Origin: Crocodylus rhombifer
Lineage: Eukaryota > Chordata > Crocodylia > Crocodylidae
Assembly (NCBI GenBank): GCA_038503035.1
Contig: JAVSML010000998.1
Span: forward strand, 1 to 64,000
Length of the DNA: 64,000 nucleotides
Direction of reading: 5' to 3'
Shown one piece after another: positions 55,395 to 64,000 of the stretch (position 1 is its first letter; every line of letters begins with the position of its first letter). A model generated the notes under the pieces. The model was not told where the DNA came from. It did no database searches and was given only the letters and a program-made list of their open reading frames with translations. A program made the position numbers and the translations under genes.

Positions 55395-56547
55395 CATAAA
55401 ATGTGTATAAAAAATATTATACCTTGACTTTAGGAAGGTTTTGATACAGTTTCCCGTAACATTCTTGCAAGCATGTTAAGGAAGCATGGGGGTTGGATGA
55501 AAGGTGCATAGAAAACAGGCTGGATTATTGACCCATTAATACCCTTTGAGCCCAATGTCTAGTTAATAACCAGTATCAAGTGGAGTGTTCCAGGGGTGAG
55601 TACTAGAGCTGGTTTTGTTCAATATCTTCAACAATTATCTAGAAGATCGGGACAGAGTAAACTCTCAGCAAGTTTATGGATCACACCAAGCTGGGGGAAT
55701 ATTAGAAATGCTGGAGGGTGGGTTTAGGGTTCAGAGAGACCTCAGCAAATTGGAGGATTGGACCAAAAGAATCTCATGAATGTTCAGTAAGCACAAGTGC
55801 AAAGTCCTGCACTTAGGATGGAACAATGCCATGCACCAGTACAGCCTTGGGACTGACTGGCTAAGCAGCAGCTCTGCAGAAAAGGACCTGGTGGTTACAT
55901 TGAACAATAAGTTGATGTGTGCCCTTGCTGAAAATAAGGCTAATAGCATACTGGGTTGCATTAACATAGGTGTTGCCAGCAGATGGAGGGAAGTGCTTAT
56001 TCTCCTCTATTTGGCACTAGTGAGGCCACATCTGGAGTACTATGTCCAGTTTTGGGCCCACACTACAGAATGGATGTGGACAAATTGGAGAGAGTCCAGA
56101 AGATGGCAAGGAAAAAGGTTAGAGAGCTGCGGCACATGACTTCCCAAGAGAGACTGGGGGAACTAGCCATATTTAGTCTGGAGAAGAGAGAACTGAGGGG
56201 GGTGGGATTTAAGAGCAACATTTATTACCTGAAGGGTGGTTTCAAAGAAGATGGAGCTAGACTGTTCTTAGTAATGTCAGATAACGGAACAAGGAGGAAT
56301 GGTCTCAAGTTGCAGTAGGGAAAGTTTAGATTTGAGATTAGGCAAAACTCTTTCATCAGGAGGATAGTGAAGCACTAGAAGAGGCTACCAAGAAAGGTTG
56401 TGGGATCTCTATCTTTAGATGTTTTTAAGAGCTAGGTGAAGCCTTAGCTGGGATGATCTAGTTGGAGATGGTCCTGCTTTGAGCAGGGGGTGGGACTAGG
56501 TGAATGTCTGAGGTTCCTTCCAACTACAATGTTCTATGATTCTATCA
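55395..56547 (+). mobile_element. CR1 LINE, 3' half with RT pseudogene and tail
   Basis: This is the longest CR1 copy here. It begins in the RT (D-F-R-K-V-F-D-T-V, active form D-F-x-K-A-F-D-T-V, near 55428), shows a damaged S-S-G-V-F-Q-G motif near 55580, then continues through a frame with K-C-K-V-L-H-L-G-W-N-N-A (55795-55830) and R-P-H-L-E-Y-Y-V-Q-F-W near 56020. After that come the usual 3' UTR (gacttcccaagagagactgg, ggtcctgctttgagcagggg) and the terminal tgttctatgattctat. In-frame stops and shifts make it non-functional. Length is about 1.15 kb, against about 4.5 kb for full-length CR1. Confidence 0.92.
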
Positions 56548-58446
56548 GGTGAAATGTCAGGGTTAGTCTCAAAGTTAAGAAAAACCTAAATAAACCAAGA
56601 ACAAACCTGAAAAGAGAAACTTCATATGAGAGGAGTTCTAATAGTCTAACCTTTTTGTGAAACAGAAAAATTACCAGGTGGTGTGATGATCAAATTGCAA
56701 AGCAACTTTAAAAATGGACATTCATTGTTGCTCCTGCAAACACAGAATTTCTTAATGAAATTATGTCTACAAGAGCTATCATGAAAATATGATTTAGCAA
56801 ATGAAAAAATAAAGTTTTGCATAAGATTTTTTGTATACTTCGATTAAGTTGCCAAGGAAGAATCATTTCAACTTTATTAACAACAAACCTCATGCCTTTT
56901 ATTGGTACAGAAAAAACATTACACATTTCTCAAGCAAAACAAGCTTCCAGAGAAGCCAAACAAGGCTTCCAAAAAAACAAAAATAAAAGTGATTGGTACT
57001 TTAGGCTCATGGTACCAATGCAATTTTAAATCCAGAAATTCCTTTACTAGTGAAATGCTTTTGAAACAGATGTAGGAGATGTGTTATCACACATGTAAAT
57101 ATGGGAAAGAACAGAATTAAGAAGGATTGAAAAGATTTTCTCTCAAACTGATAGAAAATGATTGCATATTATTTTTGGTATAATCTAAATTTCATAAATA
57201 CTTATTGGGAAAGAAAATATTAAATTTCTGCTGAAGACACAGGCCAAGACAAAGCTATTTTCCCTCTGGCAGTGGGTATGCAAACATTTATCCTTTGCTG
57301 CCTCTCAGTACAGTATTCAGCACAACACACCAGTGTGCTGTCATGATTGTCTCTGAAAGCAGACAGACATTTTTATAGAGTCCATTTCTTAAGGGATCTT
57401 CCCCTATTATAAAAAGTCACAGATATTGAAAGACATGGCTTGTATTAAAGTAACAAATTATGCATTTTCTGCATATCAAATCATATAGTAAATGAAAAAT
57501 AAGCCTTTTTTTCTTCTAGAGACATCAGTAGAAATAAGTCTTTTTATTGTGAGGAATAAGAGAAATAATACTGCACCAAAACCATCCATGATAGTGGAAA
57601 TAAATTAACTTCTAGAAAAATTCTATATTTCTGTTAAGGGCTGATGTTCCTCTTGACGGTCAGACAGACCTAGTTACTGCAGAAATGCAGTTGTTGAAAC
57701 AGGCTAAAAACTGTCTTGCATCGTTCACTGAAATTGGCTTGTAAGCCTGTACTCTGCACTCAGGGACTTCTTGGTTGTAATGGGTGCTTATTCTAGCTCT
57801 ACAGAACTGTAGCTTGCTAAGGAGGACCCAAGACCACACAGAGGTGCCTGGAAGATAAATGAAGCAGTTCACATTACACATAGCTATTGTTTAAGGATCT
57901 CTGAAGATTTTGGCAGGCATCACTGTTATCAGCCACAGTTTATGTTTTCAAGTTGAACTTCACAATTACCTAAGCACTAAAGTACTTCTAAAAAAGGAGA
58001 GCTTCAGAGTCTGCTGGACCTTGAGATTTCCTTCTTACTGAATTACTTAAGAATGGGGACAAAGGCAGTAGTGTCCAGCCCCAACCCACTCTTCATATTA
58101 GGGATTGCAACCTGGGGAGTGAGTGGAGCCATTTTCTCCAGCCCAGTTCCCAGCCCTCAGGTTTTAAACACTGCCTCCAGTGCCCAGCTGGATGGTAAGG
58201 GCAGCATTTAAAGCCAAGGGGGGGTTTAGGAGTTGTCCACTGTGGGGCTGTGAAGAGGGGCTGGAACCTCCTAGCCTCATAGCTGACAGGGGAAATGGTT
58301 TTCTCTTTAATTTGGCCAGAACGGTGGCCATATTGCAGGCTGTCTCTCGGGGTGGGGGGAAGCAAAAGCACTGTACGTTGGGATGCCGGAGTAAAATGCA
58401 CAAGCTTCTATTGATCAGGTAAGCGTACAAGCAGTTGTTGAACTCG
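56548..58446. other. AT-rich non-coding sequence with a GC-rich block
   Basis: No gene is recognised. A GC-rich block at 58060-58420 contains overlapping frames of 80-102 codons on both strands and a few CpGs; it may be a repeat interior but no ends are visible. Confidence 0.4.
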
Positions 58447-58745
58447 TAGAATCATAGAAAATTAGAGTTGAAAGGCACCTCAGGAGATCATCTAGTCCAA
58501 CCCCTGCTCAAAGCAGACCCACATCCAACTAGGTCATTCCAGCCAGAGTTTTGTTAAGCCAGGCCTTAATTTCCAAGGATGGAAATTCCATCACCTCTCT
58601 CTAAGTAACCCGTTCCAGTACTTTACCAGCCTTCTAATAAGAGTTTTTCCCAAGATCCAACCTAAACCGCTTTTGATGCCGCTTGAGACCGTTGCTTCTT
58701 GTTCTGTCACCTGTCACCACTGAGGCCAGTCTAGCTCCAGGCTGT
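58447..58745 (-). mobile_element. CR1 LINE 3' end, reverse strand
   Basis: Plus-strand tagaatcatagaaaattag, catctagtccaacccctgc, ctaagtaacccgttccagt and gcttcttgttctgtcacctg form the inverted CR1 3' UTR and the end of ORF2. It is truncated about 300 bases from its 3' end. Confidence 0.92.
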
Positions 58746-58974
58746 AACTGGTAGAACCTCCACTAGAGGTTGGTTCTAGTTCATCAGACAAGGTAGGGAT
58801 TTCTACTGCACCTGCCATTTTTGGTCCTGTATTTGCTTGATTGCTTGAACATTTAGTGTTTCTGCTGGTGGAACTTCTACTCAACCAGCAGAAATGTAAC
58901 ATTTCTAAGCAACCTATGACCCAGATACTCAAAGGAAACCAGAACCTAACTCTTATTCATTTCAGTATATATCG
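58746..58974. other. Non-coding sequence
   Basis: The words ggtagaacctccactagagg and aacttctactcaaccagcag suggest a small inverted or duplicated unit but nothing firm. Confidence 0.35.
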
Positions 58975-59180
58975 AAGTGTAAAGTACCTACCTCAAGTAC
59001 CTTTAAGGATCTGGACTTAAGTGCCAAAGGCATTTTCTAAAATGGGCCTTCAATTGCTTTTTTTTTCTTGGTCATTAGGGTCTTTTGATAATTTTGAACT
59101 TTAAAGGCACTTAAAAAAAAAAAAAAGATAGGGGTGCCTGAGTGGCATAGGTGCTTTTAAAAGTTCTACCTCATATTTTT
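58975..59180 (+). repeat. Old sauropsid repeat ('ctttaaggatctgga' type)
   Basis: Words acctttaaggatctggact and tttaaaaaaagcac-like pieces resemble the repeat at 39240-39400. An A14 run (about 59113-59126) separates two parts that mirror each other (gaactttaaaggcac and gtgcttttaaaagttc). Confidence 0.45.
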
Positions 59181-60155
59181 CAGAATGACACTGAGTCTTG
59201 AGTAAAACCTTCAAATGTAAAAGACATACCACATCCCTTACCTGTTACAGTGTTTTCATTACCTTCTAATTAAGATCATGTAAAGTGGCATTATATAGAT
59301 ATTACTAATTAACAGTGTGTCAACCTGCATGTTGTTTGATATCATAGATAACTAAAATACATGTTATACTGAACAACTTAATACCCAAGCAGAACAAATG
59401 AGTTCTTCCAGTAAAATTCTTGAATACAGAGAGACAATGTGAAATCCCAAATGTGGCTTACATGTATTGGACAGTAAAACAAGGCACACTGTACTTCATA
59501 TAAGCATATATCTGTTGGCTCTCTTACTGTTCTCAGGTATTAGCTACTTGGTAATCATTTCTCCCTATCTTTCTACTTTGCTACAGTTTCTTGTTAGACT
59601 CTTGTGTTAAATGACAGCTTTAAGAGAAGAAAAATGACATTCAGATGCATCCTGGTTACTCACAATAGGTTGTGGTTAAAAAAAAAAATCATGATGGGCA
59701 CTTGCACACTTGCCCAAAGAAAGATTTCCAGTGACAGCTTTTTTCTTTTGCTCTGAATGACCAATGTCCACCATCTCTCTTCATTCAGACCTATTAAAAC
59801 TACCCCCAATTCATGATTTTATCCAAAGGCAACTAAAATGCGTAGAAGGGCTCTCACTGACTTTGACAGACTTTAGATTGAGTGAGTGAGATGGTGATGA
59901 TGATAATACTGGATGATGCTGCATACTCAATTTGTGGAGTGCCTCTTCATGTTACTGGGTGTTACTCATGCTTTCATCAAAAGCTCACAAATGTCCTTGT
60001 TGTGTCAATCACCTCTTTTCTTTTTATAAGAAAGGTACTTCTGCACCTATTCTGTAACAGAAAATAATCATCATATGCTGCAAATTAAGAAGGGGGTAAT
60101 CCTTTTTTACAGATGATTGTATTTGAACTGTGAAGCTTTGCACATACCTTTAAAT
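59181..60155. other. AT-rich non-coding sequence
   Basis: No gene or repeat is recognised. The last 8 bases (60148-60155) are the left target duplication of the next element. Confidence 0.45.
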
Positions 60156-61227
60156 CGGGGTAGGCAAAATATAACCTGCAGGCAGGATCTGGCCCACCAA
60201 CTGATTGGATCTGGCCCATGGGTGAGTGCCCACCAATTAACTGTATCCAGCTCGTGACTGCCCCCATGGCTCTCCACATGGGGCCAAGCCCCACTCACTT
60301 CTACCTGGGGCAGCCCATGCTATGCTCCCACCCATGCCTGCTGGACAGTTCCAGCCCTGGCCAGCAAGCACAGCTTCCCAATGGAGCTGCTCCCATTGCT
60401 GCTGCAGCTGCCCAGGTACTGCTCAGCTCCCTGCACCTCCACTTGTTTCTTCTCTTCCTATCCCAGCTGCACTACCCTGGGCAGTAGGTAGGTTGGAGAA
60501 GTGGTGGCGGTGGGTGGCTGGGGGAAAGTGCAGCTGTGTGGCTCCTGCCCCAGCGTGTGGGGCTCCACCTCTGGCTCCAGCTGCCTTTCATCCACTTCAC
60601 CAGCCTGGTGCAGTGAGGAGCCACCTGTGGGGGGAAGCTGTGCAAGCTGGCCAGGGTGAAGTTGGGGCCAGGTCGAGTGCAGACATGCAGCCTGTACCAT
60701 GCTCCTTGGGCAGAAGCTCGGCCCTCTACGGAGTGCCATGGGGCCAGCCACAGGTTGGATAGCAGGAGGGGACAGACTGCACCTTCACCTGCACTGTACT
60801 CCCTGGCTTAGGTTCCCCCTGCCTCCCACTCTTTCCCCCTACCCCTAGGCAGCTCCCAGGACCTAGTACATGCATGTGCCCATCCACTATGCCCCCATCC
60901 ATTATACCCCTACCTTCCAACCTCCCACCCACACACCCCTACCTCCCCTCTCCAGTATATCCTTGTATATTCTGTAGGGTAAGACTTTATTTTGCGCTAT
61001 TATGAAATTTCCTCTATATACACAAGTCAAAAAATCATAAATCAGTATAAAATAATTTTAAATAAAATTAAAGTATGTTATAGTAGATATTTGATTTTTT
61101 CTAATATGTGATTTTTTTAATCTATATTTTTTTTAATAATATCTTGTTAAATATTTTGTGTGTAGGCCTCAACGGCTTACCAAAACATGTTAAGTGGCCC
61201 TCCAGCTGAAATATTTGCCTACCATTA
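60156..61227 (-). mobile_element. hAT element, copy 3, with target duplication
   Basis: The left terminus cggggtaggcaaaatataa and the right terminus, read in reverse complement as taatggtaggcaaatattt, are hAT-type inverted repeats. It is flanked by ctttaaat (60148-60155) and atttaaat (61228-61235), an 8-bp duplication with one difference. Read from its right end on the reverse strand, it follows the element at 33928-35360: shared caatatttcagctggagg-type start, gttttggtaagc, gtatactggagaggg and gtgtgtgggtgggagg. The middle is GC-rich, with chance frames up to 146 codons. No transposase is seen. Confidence 0.85.
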
Positions 61228-61837
61228 ATTTAAATCCACAAATGTACAGCTAAATGATTCTTTTACAGATTGTTCTTTAAAATGTCTTTTTGGCTGATAT
61301 ATCACTGTTAATGGTGTCTTTCTGTGTTCAGCATGTAGATAGGGTAACATCCCACCCCACTAGGGAGTTATTTGAGGGACTGCCCCCCATAGGTTATTGC
61401 TACTAATCAAAAACTTTATACCTTCCATTTCTTTGCTGACAGACTCAGCTTAGCTTATTCTTTTTCCTGTATACCAATTATTTTATGTTTTGACCTTCAA
61501 AAGCCAAAAAGCATATTGGCAAAGTGAAAGCTTCAAAGATTTTGCATCAAAGATGCACAACAAGCTTACTTGGGTTGTGGTGAAGTCTTTGATGTACAAG
61601 GACAATATCTATTATTGAATTCAATTCTTTTCCTTGCTTTCAAACAAATCCAGTACAAACAAACAGTCTGTTTTAAATCAAGAAAAGTAACTAAGCTCAG
61701 GATTAAGAAAGAATTAAAAATTCTGTCTGTCATAAGTTTATATATAGGGTTCCCAGGGACAAAGCTGGGTATTGAATCAAGCCATTCATTAACTTTACTA
61801 TTGCTTTGAAAACATGTACCAAAAGAAAGGCACTGTT
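61228..61837. other. AT-rich non-coding sequence
   Basis: Nothing is recognised here. Confidence 0.4.
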
Positions 61838-61998
61838 AAAAGAACTGGACTTCAATTCAGATGATCTGGGTCCTATTTCTGGTCTTGTGACTTGCAGCAA
61901 GTTATTTAATTCCTCTGCATATTTACTTCAAATGTGCATTGGGAACAATCATGCTTGCCTACTTCATGGGGCTGTTGTGAAGCTAAGTCCACTAATGC
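61838..61998 (+). repeat. MIR/CORE-SINE
   Basis: The order actggacttcaattcagat, gatctgggtcctatttctgg, tgacttgcagcaagttattt, gcctacttcatggggctg and ttgtgaagctaag follows the MIR consensus from its tRNA-related part through the core to the 3' region. It is diverged, as expected of a MIR, and about 160 bp long. Confidence 0.8.
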
Positions 61999-62100
61999 AT
62001 ATTAGTTTGTGCCCAAAAGCTTGCTAAGAAGAATTTTTCCAACTATTTGAGTTGGCCTAATAAAAGATTTCAGATTTACCAAAATAACCTTGTCTACCCA
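61999..62100 (+). repeat. Reptile repeat with 'ttggcctaataaaag' tail
   Basis: Words tttgtgcccaaaagcttgc, ccaactatttgagttggc, ctaataaaagatttcag and taaccttgtctaccc match the repeat at 47425-47570 in opposite orientation. It directly follows the MIR, so the two may be one composite SINE or two neighbours. Confidence 0.65.
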
Positions 62101-64000
62101 ATGAATATAAACCACTTGTAGGTGATATGTAAATGCATAGTGTTGTTGCAGAAACGGAGCAAAGAAAAATATTTTACTGAAATATTGAAAGAACTCTCTT
62201 GGCTTATCTACACAAAGTAGTAGCTATCTACGTAACATCATGTTTTTAAATTAATTTAGTTAAAAGTGCCAGCTGAGTTTTGCACAATTTTTTTAATTCA
62301 AGCTCTCAAAGCTAAAGCAAGGGTGTCCTCCAACAGGTCTGCAAACAAATTTTTAAATTGATTTTTATTCATTCCCAATTTCCATGAATGGTCTTGACTA
62401 TAGCACCCAAAAGAATAATATTAGCAGACAGACCATTTACACGAGTTGTTTGTTAGATATTGGTGGATGTATCGTTATAAAGTTGAGGGGGGTTTTTTTC
62501 CTCCTGTGATAAATACATGCAGGCTCATTCTTTGGGCCAATTCTTTCCATGTGGTAAATGCTTCTTTTAAAAAATGCCCTTATGTGCTAATAAAGCTGGT
62601 AATACGTTGCTAAATGCTGAACCTATCAACATCAAACATTCGGGGGGTTAGTGCACAGTTATACAAGGTTTATCCTGGTCTGACTTGTGGTGCTAATGTT
62701 ACCATAGGTGGATCCTATTTTGATGCATATATTCTGAAAGAAATATTAAACCTTGGATGCAGAGTTATCCCACTGAGTACATGTGTCACCTCTGACTATT
62801 TTGAAAGCAATGCTGATTGAGGAACTGATGAGACCTGGAATCAAAGTGGTCAGCTTTTACTATTAACATCTGGATGGGTTTGCAAGGAATATCAGCATGG
62901 AGATTGTAAAACCATGTTGTTTGTGGGTTTAGAAAGACTTAAAATACAGATATGAAGGCGAAGTATCAGAAAAGTAGGGGTTTTTGAGGGACTACAAGCT
63001 TTAGGCCTGCAAGGTTCCTTTATCCTTAATGTAAAATAAGCAAACTGATTCCTTTGACAGCCTGTTTGGAAAATGGGGAGATAAAGGGTAATCCAGAGTT
63101 AAAATCTTAATGTCAAAGGCCAGTGTGGAATGATTTTTTTTTTTTTTGAAAAAGTTATTAACCTTTCAATCCAAATAGTTACTATAGAAAAAAACAGTCT
63201 TTAATACTATTGGCTACCAGTGCTATCACACTACAAAATCTGTTTGGCTTTTTCCCACCTAGTGTACTATATTTGAAGAGGGGTTACCACAAGATTTCTC
63301 TGAAATATTACTAACCTAGATTTCTAACATGTGCTTATCATAATTAATGTATGCTGTGGAAAACATTCACCTCCCTAGAGAGGGAAAGAAAATCAATACC
63401 AAGTGAGTGTAACAAACCAAACTAATCAAAACCACTCATTTTCTGAGGCATATGGCTCATTGTCAATCCAGGTAAAAATGTGCAATAGCTAATTTGGGAT
63501 CATGCTTCATTTTTCAGGTCTCAGTTCACTTTCCATCTCTGTGCTTTTATCATGTTTAAAGTGTGTTGTATTGCTAAATTGCCCCATAGTCACCCTATGT
63601 ATTAGCCAATATCCATAAATCTGGCAACCCAGGAGACCCATTGTCTCTAGCATTGGCAAGATCACAGAGGGAGTTTCTGGTTATGTTGACTCTATATCCT
63701 ATTCCAGTATGCCACTGGAGCTACCAACTGCTTAAAAGACACCACATATTTCTTAAAGAAATTGGCCTTCATTGACAAGCCCCCAGCTAATACCATATTA
63801 GCTACCGTGGATATCACATCTCATCATTTCCCACTTTCTCTCATAGCTCCAAGGTTGTATTAGCTAGATCTCTTCAATGAAAGTCCACCCACAGCCCATT
63901 TGACCAAATATACCCTCTTCTTGATATCCTATATTAATTTATGAATTCACATTTTTTATATCTTCATGTGAAATACATCAACTGTATTTTCAGCTTTGTC
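62101..64000. other. AT-rich non-coding sequence to the window end
   Basis: No gene, RNA or clear mobile element is seen. A T14 run lies at 63134-63147. The longest frame here (62614-62820, 68 codons) shows no domain. Confidence 0.45.

Noticed and set aside
55780..56318. Two overlapping forward frames of 119 and 111 codons
   Set aside because: These are real protein relics but belong to the CR1 ORF2 pseudogene, not to a host gene.
60322..60762. Forward frame of 146 codons
   Set aside because: It lies in the GC-rich interior of the hAT element at 60156-61227 and shows no domain.

Overview
This is repeat-rich nuclear DNA of a non-avian reptile, most likely a crocodilian (a turtle is the main alternative). 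The evidence is many old CR1 LINE copies in both orientations, CORE-SINE/MIR-like and tRNA-derived SINE relics, several hAT elements, palindromic MITEs, and old sauropsid repeats with the 'gaagtcaatggga' type of core. Assignment to crocodilian or turtle rests on my recall of these repeats; no search was possible. Base composition is AT-rich apart from a few GC-rich islands, and these lie mostly inside mobile elements.

I find no intact host gene. Every open stretch is short (under 200 codons). None shows a convincing exon with flanking splice sites, and the recognisable protein similarity is all retrotransposon-derived (a non-CR1 LINE at 10.4-13.3 kb; CR1 ORF2 at 22.5-23.3, 36.3-36.9 and 55.4-56.3 kb). 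The window reads as intergenic DNA or a very long intron.

Layout. 0-10 kb: AT-rich sequence with a palindromic MITE (1.24-1.53 kb), a non-autonomous DNA transposon (1.67-2.21 kb) and old sauropsid repeats. 10.4-13.4 kb: a nearly full-length but dead non-CR1 LINE with endonuclease and reverse-transcriptase domains. 14-24 kb: MITE hairpins, CR1 tails, an unexplained 120-codon open stretch at 17.9 kb, and a CR1 RT fragment. 24-30 kb: a poly-C run, a second copy of the 1.67 kb transposon, and a tRNA-derived SINE. 31-39 kb: the densest part, with a small DNA transposon beside a hAT element, a solo retroviral-type LTR, and a CR1 copy split by a hAT element and by another LTR, followed by a palindromic MITE. 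40.8-43.3 kb: a hAT element with an almost perfect target duplication, a tRNA-Gly pseudogene, a hAT MITE and a CR1 tail. 45-50 kb: palindromic and GC-rich elements and a decayed tandem array of about 175 bp. 53-62 kb: an LTR fragment related to the 35.5 kb LTR, the longest CR1 RT fragment, another CR1 tail, a third copy of the hAT family and a MIR. The remainder holds nothing I recognise.

The history that can be read directly is one of layered insertion. The CR1 copy at 33.6-36.9 kb was in place before the hAT element (8-bp target duplication) and the LTR (about 5-bp duplication) landed in it. Nothing here looks like an undescribed functional system. The most unusual items are the non-CR1 LINE, the hAT family with GC-rich interiors, and the shared LTR family.
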